From contig NZ_VDTC01000002.1 of assembly GCF_007672725.1 (NCBI RefSeq), forward strand, positions 186,001 through 250,000: a stretch of 64,000 bases of DNA, read 5' to 3'. Below, piece by piece: positions 10,670-20,260 of the stretch; position 1 is the first letter of the stretch, and every line of letters starts with the position of its first letter. The notes below the pieces were generated by a model, which worked only from the letters and a program-made list of their open reading frames with translations, searched no databases and was not told where the DNA came from. Source of the stretch: Corynebacterium aurimucosum ATCC 700975 (GTDB lineage: Bacteria > Actinomycetota > Actinomycetes > Mycobacteriales > Mycobacteriaceae). Both the position numbers and the translations under genes were made by a program.

Positions 10670-11632
10670 TTAGGACAACACACCTACCAGCTGCGCAATA
10701 ACCTCCTCAGGCGTGCCGTGCGCGGTGTAGCCGGCGGCTGGAATATGGCCTCCTCCGCCAAAGGTGAGGGCCACCTCGGCGCAGTTCACTGCTGAGGAAC
10801 GCAAAGACACCGCCCACACTTCGGGGGCCTGTTCCTTGAACACAACCCCGATGTCTGTGCCTTTCAGGGCGCGGACATAGTCGACGAAGGACTCGATCGC
10901 GGAATCTGCGTGCGTACTGACTTCCTCATGCGGCACGAAGAGGACAGCGAGGCGGTGCTCTCCCGCTGCTTCGATCCTGAGGCCCGAGAGGACGCGACCA
11001 ATCATCTGCAGGTCATCGGCGGTGCTGGCATCCATAAGCTCCAACGCGATCTGCTTGGTATCAAGCCCATAGAGCATCAGGCGCGCGGCAATATCGTGCA
11101 TCGCTGGGCGGCCCCACCGGAAGTTACCTGTGTCGGTCACTAGCCCGGCGTACAGACAGTGCGCGATGACGCGATCAATCTGAATGGACAGCCTATCTAA
11201 GATATCGAGCAACACCACCGTGGTGGACTCGCACACCGGATCCACAACATTGATCGCACCAAAGCCATCGTTCGAAGCGTGGTGATCGATGCACAGGACG
11301 CGCCCAACGGCCGCCATCTCCTCAATGCCCCGTGCTACCGATCCGGTCCGGTCGATCGATCCGCAGTCCACAGTGACATAAAGGTCATAGCCCTGCGGGA
11401 GCTCATCTACCAACTCGATTTCATCCACGGTGGGAATCGAAAAAAGGTTGGCGGAAATGTCTCGGCGCTGGCCAATCACGGTGCGGGTCTGCTTACCGCG
11501 CTGACGAAGCGCCAACGTGAGGGCCGCCGCTGAGCCAACGGCGTCGGCGTCGGGGCGCAAGTGGGTGATGATGCAAATGCTGCTGGCCTGTACCAGCGCA
11601 TCAACTGCGGCTTCGTAGTTGGTTCGTGACAC
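10670..11632 (-). CDS. nrnA: DHH-family phosphoesterase, nanoRNase / pAp phosphatase
   Basis: A 320-residue NrnA-type enzyme that degrades short oligoribonucleotides and dephosphorylates 3'-phosphoadenosine 5'-phosphate; some members act on linear dinucleotides from cyclic-di-NMP turnover. The DHH domain shows THLRPDADAVGSA, DCGSIDRTG and CIDHHASNDGFG; the DHHA1 domain ends in FGGGGHIPAAGY, the substrate-binding GGGH motif. The GTG start abuts the rbfA stop. The order nusA-infB-rbfA-nrnA is widespread in Gram-positives and links RNA decay to translation genes. Confidence 0.92.
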   Translation of the reverse strand: MSRTNYEAAVDALVQASSICIITHLRPDADAVGSAAALTLALRQRGKQTRTVIGQRRDISANLFSIPTVDEIELVDELPQGYDLYVTVDCGSIDRTGSVARGIEEMAAVGRVLCIDHHASNDGFGAINVVDPVCESTTVVLLDILDRLSIQIDRVIAHCLYAGLVTDTGNFRWGRPAMHDIAARLMLYGLDTKQIALELMDASTADDLQMIGRVLSGLRIEAAGEHRLAVLFVPHEEVSTHADSAIESFVDYVRALKGTDIGVVFKEQAPEVWAVSLRSSAVNCAEVALTFGGGGHIPAAGYTAHGTPEEVIAQLVGVLS

Positions 11633-12076
11633 TTAGTCTTCTTCCTCATCCGAGGTCTTATATGGGTTCGCATCCCCGGCCGGCTTCGCGCCTTCCTTCA
11701 ACTTGGCCAGCTCTGCATCGCGTGCACGTGCACGTGCAAGCACATCCTCCATGTGAGCGGAGGCTTCAGGGACGGTGTCGAGCTCAAAAGACAACGTCGG
11801 GGTAAAGCGAACGGACAGCTCATCACCCACGATCTTGCGCAATTGGCCCTTGGCCCTCGTAAGAGCTTCGGCCGCCTGGTCAAAATTCGGCTCGGAATCA
11901 ATATCCGTTCCGCGCACCGTGTAATACACGGTGGCATCATGCAGGTCACCCGTAACGCGGGCATCTGTGATGGTAACCAGTTCAAGGCGGCGATCCTTAA
12001 TCTGGCGTTCAATCGCACTCGCAACGATTGTCTGAATGCGCTTAGCCATGCGTGCGGCGCGTGCGTGATCAACCAT
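11633..12076 (-). CDS. rbfA: Ribosome-binding factor A
   Basis: A 147-residue assembly factor that helps mature the 5' end of 16S rRNA and the late 30S subunit. It has the type II KH-like fold pattern: [21 protein letters not shown], then [19 protein letters not shown] and [11 protein letters not shown] near the end of the domain, followed by an acidic tail ending EEED. AAAGGAG lies 8 nt before the start. A strong terminator separates it from infB, so it probably has its own promoter at TATCCTAGACT around 12110-12121 besides readthrough. Confidence 0.95.
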   Translation of the reverse strand: MVDHARAARMAKRIQTIVASAIERQIKDRRLELVTITDARVTGDLHDATVYYTVRGTDIDSEPNFDQAAEALTRAKGQLRKIVGDELSVRFTPTLSFELDTVPEASAHMEDVLARARARDAELAKLKEGAKPAGDANPYKTSDEEED

Positions 12077-12151
12077 GGTGAAGCTCCTTTGCGTACGGTT
12101 GCTGGCAACTAGTCTAGGATACCGATTCGCCGCCGTTCGGCCGAAACGAGT

Positions 12152-12185
12152 AAAGCCCAGCCAGAATCTCTCCTGGCTGGGCTTT
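12152..12185 (-). terminator. Terminator between infB and rbfA
   Basis: AAAGCCCAGCCAG (12152-12164) pairs perfectly with CTGGCTGGGCTTT (12173-12185). The symmetric A/T ends would let it work on either strand. It suggests that rbfA and the downstream genes are partly uncoupled from infB. Confidence 0.8.
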
Positions 12186-12225
12186 AGTACTGAGCTCTGT
12201 TACTGAGTGAAGAACTCAGGTGCGG

Positions 12226-14961
12226 CTAGTCGCGCGGGACCTCGACTTCTTCAAAGGCCTGAATGATATCGCCTACCTGGATATCCGGGTAGGACAGAAC
12301 CATACCGCACTCATATCCGGCGTTAATCTCGTTGGCGTCATCCTTCTCGTGGCGCAGGGACTCGATCTTGGCATCGGAGGTAATGACGTTTCCGTCGCGC
12401 ACGAGGCGCACCTTGCCGTTGCGCTTGACCTTGCCCTCGGTGACCATACAACCGGCAATGGTGCCGACCGCGGAGGACTTGAACAGCGCGCGGATCTCCG
12501 CTGCACCGGTGTCGCGCTCCTCGTAGATGGGCTTGAGCATGCCCTTCAGCGCTGCCTCGACCTCTTCGATAGCACGGTAAATCACCGTGTAGTAGCGGAT
12601 ATCAACGCCCTCGGCGTTGGCTTCCTCGGTTGCCTTACCCTCAGCGCGAACGTTGAAGGCAATGATGACGGCGTCGGAGGCCGCAGCCAAAGTGACGTTG
12701 GTCTGCGTCACCGCACCAACACCACGGTCGATGATGTTGAGCTGTACCTCGTCGTCGACCTCGATATCCAAGAGGGCGTCTTCCAGTGCCTCGACGGAAC
12801 CGGCGTTGTCGCCCTTGAGGATGAGGTTGAGCGTCGAGGTTTCCTTGAGCACGGCATCCAGATCCTCGAGGGAGACGCGCTTGCGCGCCTTCGCCTGCAG
12901 TGCGGAACGCTTCCGAGCATCGCGCTGTGCGGCAATCTGGCGAGCCACGCGGTCGTCCTCAACAACCAAGAGGTTATCGCCGGCACCTGGTACGCCATTG
13001 AGACCCTGCACCTGGACCGGGCGGGACGGACCGGCTTCTTCCACATCGTTACCGAATTCGTCGAGCATACGACGCACGCGGCCATGGGCATCGCCGACCA
13101 CGATGGAATCACCGATGCGCAGCGTACCGCGCTGGATGATGACCGTAGCCACCGGGCCTCGACCGCGGTCGAGGTGAGCCTCGATCGCAGAACCCTGCGC
13201 GTCCATGTCCGGGTTAGCGGTGAGCTCTAGGGAAGCATCCGCGGTCAGGATGACAGCCTCGAGCAGGTCGTCGATGTTGATGTTGTTCTTCGCAGAAATA
13301 TCCACGAACATCGTGTCGCCGCCGTACTCCTCCGGAACAAGTCCGTACTCAGTGAGCTGACCACGGATCTTGTCCGGGGAAGCTTCCGGCTTATCAATCT
13401 TGTTGACCGCGACGACCACAGGGATATCCGCTGCCTTCGCGTGGTTGATTGCCTCGATGGTCTGCGGCATAACGCCGTCATCAGCAGCAACCACCAGGAT
13501 GGCCAAGTCGGTGGACTTAGCACCGCGGGCACGCATGGCGGTAAACGCCTCGTGACCCGGGGTATCCAGGAAGGTGATGGTTCGCGGACCGTCTTCAACG
13601 TCCACCGTGGTTTGGTAGGCGCCGATGCCCTGCGTAATGCCGCCGGCCTCGCCCGCACCTTCGTTGGTCTTACGGATGGTATCCAGAAGGCGGGTCTTAC
13701 CGTGGTCAACGTGACCCATCACGGTCACGACTGGCGGGCGCTTCTCAAGGGCTTCTTCGCCGCCCTCGTCCTCACCAAATTGCAGGTCGAAGGACTCGAG
13801 CAGCTCGCGGTCCTCATCCTCAGGGGAGACAACCTGGACCTCGTAATTGATCTCCGAGCCCAAGAGCTGCAGGGTGTCCTCAGATACGGAGGCCGTAGCG
13901 GTCACCATCTCACCGAGGTTGAAGAGCGCCTGCACCAATGCTGCGGGATCCGCACCAATCTTCTCGGCGAAGTCAGCCAGGGAAGCACCGCGGCGAAGGC
14001 GAACAACCTTACCGCCGCCGTCAGGCAAGCGTACGCCGCCTACCTCATGCTTCTGCTGCTCTTCAAACTCATGGCGCTTCTGACGCTTCGACTTCTTACC
14101 GCGACGCGGTGCGCCACCGGGACGTCCGAATGCACCAGCGGTGCCACCGCGGCGTCCGCCGCGTCCACCACGGAAACCTCCGTGGCCTGGACCGCCATGG
14201 CCTGGGCCACCACCGCGGCCGCCACGACCGCGACCGCCACCGCCGCTACCTGCGGCCTTCGACGGCATACTGGCCGGATTCGGATGCGAAGGCATCATCG
14301 CTGGCGAAGGACGACGTCCACCACGGTTGCCATCGCCCTGCGGGCGTGCGCCGCCCTTACCGCCGCGGTTATCTCCAGGCTTGCCGCCAGAGCGCTGACC
14401 CTTGCTTCCGCCCGGGCGCGGCCCTGGGCTGGGTCGATCGCTGGAGCTACCCGTGGAGAACGGGTTATTGGCCACGCGGCGGGTACCGCCAGGCTTCGGC
14501 ATGGAACGCGGGGTAACTGCGCGTTCGCCGCCCTTGCGCTGTGCTCCGGGCTTGGGAGCGCCACCCGGCTTCGGGGCACCGCCCGGCTTGGGAGCGGCAC
14601 CCGGCTTGGGGGCGCCGCTCTGCGTCGGAGCAGCACCTGGCTTCGGGGCACCACCCGGCTTGGGGCCAGGCTTTGGCGTGGCTGCTGGCTTCTTTTCCGC
14701 CGGCTTCTTCTCTGCAGTCTTCTTGGCAGCAGATTTCTTGGCAGCGGAAGCAGGGGTGGCTGCAGACGCGTTCTTGTCTGCGGGCTTGTCGTTGCCACTC
14801 TTTGCTTCATAGTGTGCGCGCATCTTCTTGATCACCGGCGGTTCGATGGTCGAGGATGCGGTCTTGACGAACTCGCCTTGTTCCTTCAGCGTGGCGAGCA
14901 GTTCCTTGCTGGTTACACCGAGCTGCTTTGCTAACTCGTGTACACGTAGCTTTCCGGGCAC
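12226..14961 (-). CDS. infB: Translation initiation factor IF-2
   Basis: A 911-residue GTPase that recruits initiator fMet-tRNA and drives subunit joining. Residues 1-50 form the N-terminal IF2N fold ([20 protein letters not shown]). Residues of about 60-310 are low-complexity Ala/Lys/Pro/Gly: GAPKPG-type repeats (bases about 14540-14680), then Gly/Arg-rich stretches. A second IF2N segment follows, and the G domain has GHVDHGKT at about residue 414, DTPGH and NKID, then beta barrels. The GTG at 14961 was chosen because GAGGAGA lies 6 nt upstream and homologues begin [11 protein letters not shown]; an ATG 15 bp earlier contains the Shine-Dalgarno site itself. Confidence 0.97.
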   Translation of the reverse strand: MPGKLRVHELAKQLGVTSKELLATLKEQGEFVKTASSTIEPPVIKKMRAHYEAKSGNDKPADKNASAATPASAAKKSAAKKTAEKKPAEKKPAATPKPGPKPGGAPKPGAAPTQSGAPKPGAAPKPGGAPKPGGAPKPGAQRKGGERAVTPRSMPKPGGTRRVANNPFSTGSSSDRPSPGPRPGGSKGQRSGGKPGDNRGGKGGARPQGDGNRGGRRPSPAMMPSHPNPASMPSKAAGSGGGGRGRGGRGGGPGHGGPGHGGFRGGRGGRRGGTAGAFGRPGGAPRRGKKSKRQKRHEFEEQQKHEVGGVRLPDGGGKVVRLRRGASLADFAEKIGADPAALVQALFNLGEMVTATASVSEDTLQLLGSEINYEVQVVSPEDEDRELLESFDLQFGEDEGGEEALEKRPPVVTVMGHVDHGKTRLLDTIRKTNEGAGEAGGITQGIGAYQTTVDVEDGPRTITFLDTPGHEAFTAMRARGAKSTDLAILVVAADDGVMPQTIEAINHAKAADIPVVVAVNKIDKPEASPDKIRGQLTEYGLVPEEYGGDTMFVDISAKNNINIDDLLEAVILTADASLELTANPDMDAQGSAIEAHLDRGRGPVATVIIQRGTLRIGDSIVVGDAHGRVRRMLDEFGNDVEEAGPSRPVQVQGLNGVPGAGDNLLVVEDDRVARQIAAQRDARKRSALQAKARKRVSLEDLDAVLKETSTLNLILKGDNAGSVEALEDALLDIEVDDEVQLNIIDRGVGAVTQTNVTLAAASDAVIIAFNVRAEGKATEEANAEGVDIRYYTVIYRAIEEVEAALKGMLKPIYEERDTGAAEIRALFKSSAVGTIAGCMVTEGKVKRNGKVRLVRDGNVITSDAKIESLRHEKDDANEINAGYECGMVLSYPDIQVGDIIQAFEEVEVPRD

Positions 14962-15070
14962 TTGTCTCCTCTTCAATCTTTCTAGGAGCCAGGGCCGCGG
15001 AACACGGCTTGACCCCTAGTTAATGGCTATGGACTTTCATCGCTGATGCTGCTTCATCGTTGTGCGCTCA

Positions 15071-15406
15071 TCAGTGTTCGGTCTTCCTTTTTAACTCTGG
15101 GTCGCACGGGCGATTACCCGCCGACTGCACCTGCTGCTGAGCAGCGAGGTACTCACGTACGTGACCTGTGTCCACGTCTGTGGACAATCGGAGCGCGCGC
15201 CTGAAGGCACGGGTTCGCTCCGCCAGCTCTACTGCTTCCAGATCCGGTCTAATCCACGCTCCCCTACCGGGAAGGCGGCGGCCTGGATCCGGAACAACAC
15301 GGCGTCCTGAAGGATCGTCCCTATCGGCGACCACCCTGAGCAGTTCCGTGTCGGGATGCTTTTGACGCGTAGCAATACACGTGCGGAGCCGCTGTCCTTG
15401 AGACAT
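15071..15406 (-). CDS. ylxR: YlxR family RNA-binding protein (DUF448)
   Basis: A 111-residue protein of the small YlxR family encoded between nusA and infB in most Gram-positives. Visible is RTCIATRQKHPDTELLRVV (the usual form is RxCxxxR), then DPGRRLPGRGAWI, the conserved GRGA(W/Y) loop with positively charged surface, and RAFRRAL. Members bind RNA and have been reported to affect transcription and RNase P; the exact role is unsettled. The position in the rimP-nusA-ylxR-infB operon supports the call. About 110 bp without a gene separates it from infB. Confidence 0.9.
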   Translation of the reverse strand: MSQGQRLRTCIATRQKHPDTELLRVVADRDDPSGRRVVPDPGRRLPGRGAWIRPDLEAVELAERTRAFRRALRLSTDVDTGHVREYLAAQQQVQSAGNRPCDPELKRKTEH

Positions 15407-15526
15407 CCAACTCCTTACGTCGTATCGCCACTATTCCTGCGCCACAGCATTCCTGCATGTGGGCCGTTGTCTACTCTACGCGAAAACGGGCCAAACCTTT
15501 AATCCCACCGCAGGCCCGTCGGAAAG

Positions 15527-16543
15527 CTAATCGCGAGCGGCATCAGAGTGAATATCAATCTTCCATCCAGTCAGGCGCGCCGCGAGGCGGGCATTCTGGC
15601 CTTCCTTACCGATTGCGAGCGAGAGCTGGTAATCCGGCACAGTCACCTTGGCCACTTGCGCCTCCGAGTCGAGGATTTCTACGCGCACGACCTTTGACGG
15701 AGCAAGAGCGTTGCCCACATAGACGGCAGGGTCTTCGTTGAAATCGATGATGTCAATCTTCTCACCACCAAGTTCACGCATCACGTTGCTCACGCGCGAA
15801 CCCTTCGGGCCGATGCACGCGCCCTTGGCATTGAGCCCCTTAACGTGACCGCGCACGGATACCTTCGAGCGGTGGCCAGCCTCGCGGGCAATAGCAATGA
15901 GCTCAACCGAGCCATCAGCAACCTCTGGGACCTCCAGCTCGAACAGGCCACGCACCAGCTCAGGGTGAGTGCGCGACAACGTGATCTGCACCTTGGCTCC
16001 GGTGCGGTTCACGCCCACGACGTAGGCCTTAACGCGGTCGCCATGCTCGAGCTTCTCCCCCGGCAGCTGCTCGGCGGGCAGCAGGAAAGCATCCTGCGAG
16101 TCGTGTTCGGTACCCAGCTGCACCACGACGACGCCGCGCTTGTTCGCGTGAATATCGCGCTGGACGACGCCCGACACAACCGTTCCGGTGAGCTCCGAAT
16201 AGGAATCGTAGGTTCGTTCCGCCTCATTCTCGCGCAGCTTACGCAGGATGGCATCGCGGACCGCCTGCGCGCCGATGCGCCCAAAGTTGTCGGGAGTGTC
16301 GTCGTATTCACTGATGACCTCTCCAGTCTCCGGATCACTCTCGGTCACGACGACGGTGACAGCACCGCTATCGGCGTCGATGTCGACGCGAGACTTCGTA
16401 CCTTCCGCCTTGGTCTCGGCTGACTCGGCACGGTGATCCAGGTAGGAATACAAAAGGGCACCCGCAATCGCTTCGAGCAGGTCCTTTACCGGGACGCCGC
16501 GCTCGCGCTGAATCGTGCGAAGTGCCTCTAGGTCAATATTCAC
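15527..16543 (-). CDS. nusA: Transcription elongation/termination factor NusA
   Basis: A 338-residue RNA polymerase-associated factor governing pausing, termination and antitermination. The N-terminal domain begins MNIDLEALRTIQRERGVPV; an S1 domain follows (GTVVSGVVQRDIHANKRGVVV), then two KH domains with VKGLNAKGACIGPKGSRV and LAIGKEGQNARLAARLTGW. It ends after KH2 without the acidic repeats found in E. coli NusA, which is normal for actinobacteria. Its start lies 3 bp after the rimP stop. Confidence 0.96.
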   Translation of the reverse strand: MNIDLEALRTIQRERGVPVKDLLEAIAGALLYSYLDHRAESAETKAEGTKSRVDIDADSGAVTVVVTESDPETGEVISEYDDTPDNFGRIGAQAVRDAILRKLRENEAERTYDSYSELTGTVVSGVVQRDIHANKRGVVVVQLGTEHDSQDAFLLPAEQLPGEKLEHGDRVKAYVVGVNRTGAKVQITLSRTHPELVRGLFELEVPEVADGSVELIAIAREAGHRSKVSVRGHVKGLNAKGACIGPKGSRVSNVMRELGGEKIDIIDFNEDPAVYVGNALAPSKVVRVEILDSEAQVAKVTVPDYQLSLAIGKEGQNARLAARLTGWKIDIHSDAARD

Positions 16544-16546
16544 TTG

Positions 16547-17113
16547 TTAGTCCTCTCGGGTTGCCGAGTTCTGCTCGGCGAAGTCGAACGTCTGCTGTGC
16601 CGCCTCCAGCTCCATGGCTGAAGGTTGGGCAAATTCAATTTCTACCACTGCGCGGCTTAGATTTTCCAATCGCTCAACCTGATAGCGCACCTCCTTTTTC
16701 ACAGTGGTGATGAGCGCCACGGATTCTTCATCCTCGGACAGCGCTCCGATACGGGCGACGCGGGTCGTGCCAGGTTCCTCGGTGAGCGCGTAGCCCACGA
16801 GCCTCCCTTGGTTGCGGCGCCAGTGGCGCGGGGCACTCAGCGGAAAGTCCACCCCCGGCGTCGACACCTCCAGGGTGTAACCCGCGCCAAAGTTGAGGGT
16901 GCCCGCCTCTTCCTGTGCATCAAAGAGCGCCGAAATCTCCTGCGAGAGCTCCTCAATGAGATCGGAACTTGGGCGTTCGTCACCGTCAACACGGATGATG
17001 ACCTGAGATTTCTTTCCTGCACGAGTGGTCTTCACGTCTTCAACGTCGAGGCCGCGCGCGGCGGCGACAGGCTGCAGGATTTCGGTTAGTTGCGCGGGTG
17101 TTGGGAATGCCAT
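16547..17113 (-). CDS. rimP: Ribosome maturation factor RimP
   Basis: A 188-residue 30S assembly factor with the usual two-domain plan: an N-terminal alpha/beta domain (QVIIRVDGDERPSSDLIEEL, then YTLEVSTPGVDFPL) and a C-terminal Sm-like barrel (RVARIGALSEDEESVALIT). STPGVDFPLSAPRHWRRNQG is the family signature at the domain junction. It heads the nusA-infB operon. The ATG has a TAGTCT hexamer 7 nt upstream, so the operon message appears leaderless. Confidence 0.94.
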   Translation of the reverse strand: MAFPTPAQLTEILQPVAAARGLDVEDVKTTRAGKKSQVIIRVDGDERPSSDLIEELSQEISALFDAQEEAGTLNFGAGYTLEVSTPGVDFPLSAPRHWRRNQGRLVGYALTEEPGTTRVARIGALSEDEESVALITTVKKEVRYQVERLENLSRAVVEIEFAQPSAMELEAAQQTFDFAEQNSATRED

Positions 17114-17120
17114 GCGCTCT

Positions 17121-17126
17121 AGACTA
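17121..17126 (-). promoter_or_regulatory. -10 hexamer for the rimP-nusA-infB operon (leaderless)
   Basis: TAGTCT on the minus strand lies 7 nt before the rimP ATG at 17113. It is only 11 bp from the opposing -10 of the DUF4439 lipoprotein gene. Confidence 0.5.
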
Positions 17127-17137
17127 GGACACCCGGG

Positions 17138-17143
17138 TAGGGT
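17138..17143 (+). promoter_or_regulatory. -10 hexamer for the DUF4439 lipoprotein gene (leaderless)
   Basis: TAGGGT lies 7 nt before the GTG at 17151. Confidence 0.45.
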
Positions 17144-17150
17144 CTATCGC

Positions 17151-18005
17151 GTGAACCGCCGAGTAGTTGTGCCCACCCTTTTAGTTTGCGCCGCCCCCTG
17201 GCTGGGCGGCTGCCAAGCCACCGACGCGATCGTGGATTATTTTGGCCCCCATGCAGACCCTACGTTGACCTCTCTGGCTCACGATGCCAGCGCCGACGCC
17301 CACGCACTGCAGGAACTCGATCCCGATGCCGCGTCACTGCGCGCGCAGCACGCAGACGAGCTTTACTCCGAAATTGAGCGCCTCTGCGGCCGCGACGAGG
17401 AAGGACACGTTCCGCGCTCCTGCGAAGTGAATCGTGAGGTTGAAGCACACGAGGCCACTGATGCGGCTGCCGTGCTTGCCGCAGCTTCTTCATCGACTGA
17501 AGAGCAGCTTGACGCGGTCTCCCCGGAATCTCGGCCCTTGCTCGTCGCCCAAGCCATCGCAATGGAGGCCCGCTCCACCGATGAACCGGGCGCTGTGCCG
17601 GAGCTGACGGAGGATGACGCTGACCTCGCCACCGAACTCTTGGACTGGGAATACCAGCAGGTGTATGCCTTGGACTTTGCTCGTTCCTATGTCACACCTG
17701 ACGTCGAAGAGATGGTTGATGAGCGCCTCGCTCTGCACGAGAACCGCGTCCTCGCGCTCCAAGAAGCAGTAGCCAAAATCGGACCAGTGCCACAGCCCGC
17801 AGCGGCCTACACCTCGTCCTCCGGTGAGCTGCCCGTAGACGCCGCCTCAGCGCGCGCGTTCCTTGACTACGTCGCTCATAGTGACACGGTGACATGGGCC
17901 TCCGCCGCCTCACAGGAGGTGCCCGACCAAGCGGCACCCAATACTGAATGGCGAAGCTGGCGTATTTCTGTAGCCGCCCAATCTCACCGCACCAGTGCAG
18001 CTTAA
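17151..18005 (+). CDS. DUF4439-type ferritin-like lipoprotein
   Basis: A 284-residue exported protein. The signal peptide is MNRRVVVPTLLVCAAPWLGG followed by C21 in an LGGC lipobox, so the mature form should be lipidated on the outer face of the membrane. The acidic helical body includes LLDWEYQQVYALDFARSYV near residue 165 and a second four-helix block, fitting a ferritin-like DUF4439 domain; no obvious complete di-iron ligand set was found by eye. The GTG at 17151 was chosen for its signal peptide and the TAGGGT hexamer upstream; the frame extends 126 bp further but into rimP. It is divergent from rimP, a placement seen in other corynebacteria. Function unknown. Confidence 0.7.
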   Translation: MNRRVVVPTLLVCAAPWLGGCQATDAIVDYFGPHADPTLTSLAHDASADAHALQELDPDAASLRAQHADELYSEIERLCGRDEEGHVPRSCEVNREVEAHEATDAAAVLAAASSSTEEQLDAVSPESRPLLVAQAIAMEARSTDEPGAVPELTEDDADLATELLDWEYQQVYALDFARSYVTPDVEEMVDERLALHENRVLALQEAVAKIGPVPQPAAAYTSSSGELPVDAASARAFLDYVAHSDTVTWASAASQEVPDQAAPNTEWRSWRISVAAQSHRTSAA

Positions 18006-18035
18006 TTCCTCCCTCGCGGGCTCGATTTTCCTGAG

Positions 18036-18431
18036 CTACCGACGTTTGGCGTTCTTTTCGGCGTACAGCGACCAGGCATAGCGCATGACCGGAATCTGCA
18101 ATGGCAGACGCACCGCGTGGTAGATCTTCTTGCCGGTTGATGCCTTGCCGCTTTCTAAGTCCCTGTAGGCCTGGTAGAAGTTCGCCGGCCACACGGCGGC
18201 GAGCAAAGCTAGGGCTGAAAGGCCGCCTGCAGGCCGCGTCGATGGGTTCGCCAGGAGTGCACCGGTCACCACTTCCCAGGCGCCAGAGGTGAAGTTGTAG
18301 AAACGAGCCGACCCTGGAAGTTGTGGCGGGATGATGGACTCGAAGGGCTTCGGCTTAGCAAAATGCAGCACTCCCATGGCAGAGAGTGCTGCAGCCATTG
18401 AATATGTCAGTGCGGGATTGTGAGAACTCAT
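18036..18431 (-). CDS. Small DoxX-like membrane protein
   Basis: A 131-residue protein with about three or four hydrophobic segments: residues 8-24, GAWEVVTGALLAN around 50-62, and LSALALLAAVWPANFYQAY around 71-89, with PLQIPVMRYAWSLY near the end. LHFAKPKPF and WPANFYQA resemble the DoxX-like family, whose members are quinone- or redox-linked membrane proteins or of unknown role. TAGGCT lies 7 nt before the ATG, so it is read as a leaderless single gene. It ends convergently 30 bp from the DUF4439 lipoprotein gene. Confidence 0.6.
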   Translation of the reverse strand: MSSHNPALTYSMAAALSAMGVLHFAKPKPFESIIPPQLPGSARFYNFTSGAWEVVTGALLANPSTRPAGGLSALALLAAVWPANFYQAYRDLESGKASTGKKIYHAVRLPLQIPVMRYAWSLYAEKNAKRR

Positions 18432-18438
18432 ACCCGCG

Positions 18439-18444
18439 AGCCTA
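18439..18444 (-). promoter_or_regulatory. -10 hexamer for the DoxX-like gene (leaderless)
   Basis: TAGGCT on the minus strand lies 7 nt before the ATG at 18431; it falls in the 27-bp gap after proS. Confidence 0.45.
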
Positions 18445-18458
18445 CGCGCTTAACGCAC

Positions 18459-20228
18459 CTAGCCGCGGATGAGCTCCGTTAAGGTGTCCACGATGGAGTC
18501 TGCGGGGACCTCACGGGTTTCGCCGCCACGGATGCGCAACTCAATGATGCCGTCCTTGAAGGAGCGGCCCAGGATGGCGATAAAGGGCATACCCAGAAGC
18601 TCCGCATCCTTGAACTTCACGCCCGGGGAAACCTTGGGGCGGTCGTCGAAAAGCACCTCGATGCCAGCGCGGTCCAGGTCCTGTACAAGCTTCTGGCCGG
18701 CTTCGAGAGCGGCGGCGTCCTTGTTGGCCACCGCCACGTGCACCTGGTACGGGGCCACGGCCACTGGCCAGTTGAGGCCCTTTTCATCGTGGCGCTGCTC
18801 CGCCAGCACGGCGAGCATGCGGGTCACACCGATGCCGTAGGAGCCCATGGTCGGCACGGCGCGCTTGCCGTTCTCATCCAGAATCTGGACGTCGAATGCT
18901 TCGGTGTACTTGCGGCCCAGCTGGAAAATATGGCCCAGCTCAATGCCGCGCTCCAGGGTCAGAGTGCCCTGACCGTTCGGCGCCGGGTCACCCTCCTTGA
19001 CCTCCGCGGCCTCGATGAACTCATCCACGGTGAAATCACGGCCGGCCACCAAGCCGACGACGTGACGCTGCGGGGCATCCGCGCCGGTAATCCAGGACGA
19101 CCCGGAAACTACGCGCGGGTCGGCATAAACCTTCACGTCGTGAGCGTTGAGGGCACGCGGGCCAACGTAGCCCTTGACCAGGAAGGGGTTCTTCTTGAAG
19201 TCGCCCTCGCCGGCGAGCTCAAACTCGACCGGCTCCAGCGAAGCCTCCAAGCGCTTTTCATCCAGCTCGCGGTCACCCGGAATGAGAACGGCGGCCAGCT
19301 CCCATTCCTTCTCTTCCTCAGCGGCCGCAGGCGCAGCCACCTTGATCATCATGCACTTGAGGGTGTCCGCTGCGGTGACCTCGCGGCCGCCGACAGTAAT
19401 GCCGGCGCCCTTAGCCCACTCCACCAGAGACTCAATGGTCTCGGCGTCCGGGGTCTCATGCTCCTGTGCCTCCGGCAGACCGTCGAAGGGAATCTCGTCG
19501 GGCGCCTGGGTCACCACCGCTTCCACGTTGGCCGCGTAATCACCCTCGGTGGCGCGGACGAAGGTATCCTCGCCCACCTCGGACACGGCGAGGAACTCCT
19601 CAGAGGCCGAGCCACCCATCGCGCCAGAGGTGGCCTTACAGATCGCGTAATCGATCTCTAGGCGGTCGAAGATGTTCTGGTAGGCCTTGCGGTGGCGGGC
19701 ATAGGACTCATCGAGCCCCTCATCCGTCATGTCGAAGGAGTAGGAGTCCTTCATGGTGAACTCACGGCCGCGCAGCACGCCAGCGCGCGGGCGCTCCTCA
19801 TCGCGGTACTTCGTCTGAATCTGGTACAGCGTGACCGGGAAATCCTTGTAGGAGGAGTACATATCCTTCACCGCGGTGGCGAACATCTCCTCATGGGTCG
19901 GGCCCAGCAGCATGTCCGCGCCCTTGCGATCCTTAAGCCTGAACAAGTTATCGCCGTATTCCGTCCAGCGGTTCGACTGCTCATAAGGATCGCGCGGCAG
20001 CAGCGCCGGGAAGAGCATCTCCTGGCCACCGATGGCGTTCATCTCCTGGCGGATAACGTCTTCAATCTTGCGCATGGCGCGCAGTCCCAATGGCAGCCAG
20101 GTGTACACACCCGGCGCGACGCGGCGCACATAACCTGCGCGGACGAGAAGCTTGTGGCTGGGGACTTCGGCATCAGCCGGATCCTCACGAAGAGTGCGGA
20201 GGAAAAGCTCAGAAAGACGTGTAATCAT
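18459..20228 (-). CDS. proS: Prolyl-tRNA synthetase (bacterial type)
   Basis: A 589-residue class II aminoacyl-tRNA synthetase that charges tRNA-Pro. The core shows [11 protein letters not shown] and PTHEEMFA (motif 2 region), [18 protein letters not shown], and motif 3 [14 protein letters not shown]. An INS/YbaK-like editing domain is inserted at about residues 230-400 (around [12 protein letters not shown] to [11 protein letters not shown]), as in bacterial-type ProRS, where it clears Ala-tRNA-Pro. The C-terminal anticodon-binding domain ends [17 protein letters not shown]. It is divergent from yaaA with 32 bp between starts. Confidence 0.97.
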   Translation of the reverse strand: MITRLSELFLRTLREDPADAEVPSHKLLVRAGYVRRVAPGVYTWLPLGLRAMRKIEDVIRQEMNAIGGQEMLFPALLPRDPYEQSNRWTEYGDNLFRLKDRKGADMLLGPTHEEMFATAVKDMYSSYKDFPVTLYQIQTKYRDEERPRAGVLRGREFTMKDSYSFDMTDEGLDESYARHRKAYQNIFDRLEIDYAICKATSGAMGGSASEEFLAVSEVGEDTFVRATEGDYAANVEAVVTQAPDEIPFDGLPEAQEHETPDAETIESLVEWAKGAGITVGGREVTAADTLKCMMIKVAAPAAAEEEKEWELAAVLIPGDRELDEKRLEASLEPVEFELAGEGDFKKNPFLVKGYVGPRALNAHDVKVYADPRVVSGSSWITGADAPQRHVVGLVAGRDFTVDEFIEAAEVKEGDPAPNGQGTLTLERGIELGHIFQLGRKYTEAFDVQILDENGKRAVPTMGSYGIGVTRMLAVLAEQRHDEKGLNWPVAVAPYQVHVAVANKDAAALEAGQKLVQDLDRAGIEVLFDDRPKVSPGVKFKDAELLGMPFIAILGRSFKDGIIELRIRGGETREVPADSIVDTLTELIRG

Positions 20229-20236
20229 GGTTGCTC

Positions 20237-20242
20237 AGTCTA
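20237..20242 (-). promoter_or_regulatory. -10 hexamer for proS (leaderless)
   Basis: TAGACT on the minus strand lies 8 nt before the proS ATG at 20228. Confidence 0.45.
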
Positions 20243-20248
20243 CATCGC

Positions 20249-20254
20249 TAGCAT
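20249..20254 (+). promoter_or_regulatory. -10 hexamer for yaaA (leaderless)
   Basis: TAGCAT lies 6 nt before the yaaA ATG at 20261. Confidence 0.4.
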
Positions 20255-20260
20255 GTAGCC

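Noticed and set aside
14540..14680. Short DNA repeats as a mobile element or satellite
   Set aside because: They encode the GAPKPG-type low-complexity linker of IF-2, in frame throughout.
12220..14934. Long plus-strand frames opposite infB (336 and 497 residues)
   Set aside because: Composition mirrors the Gly/Ala/Pro-rich antisense of IF-2; no start signal or known domain.
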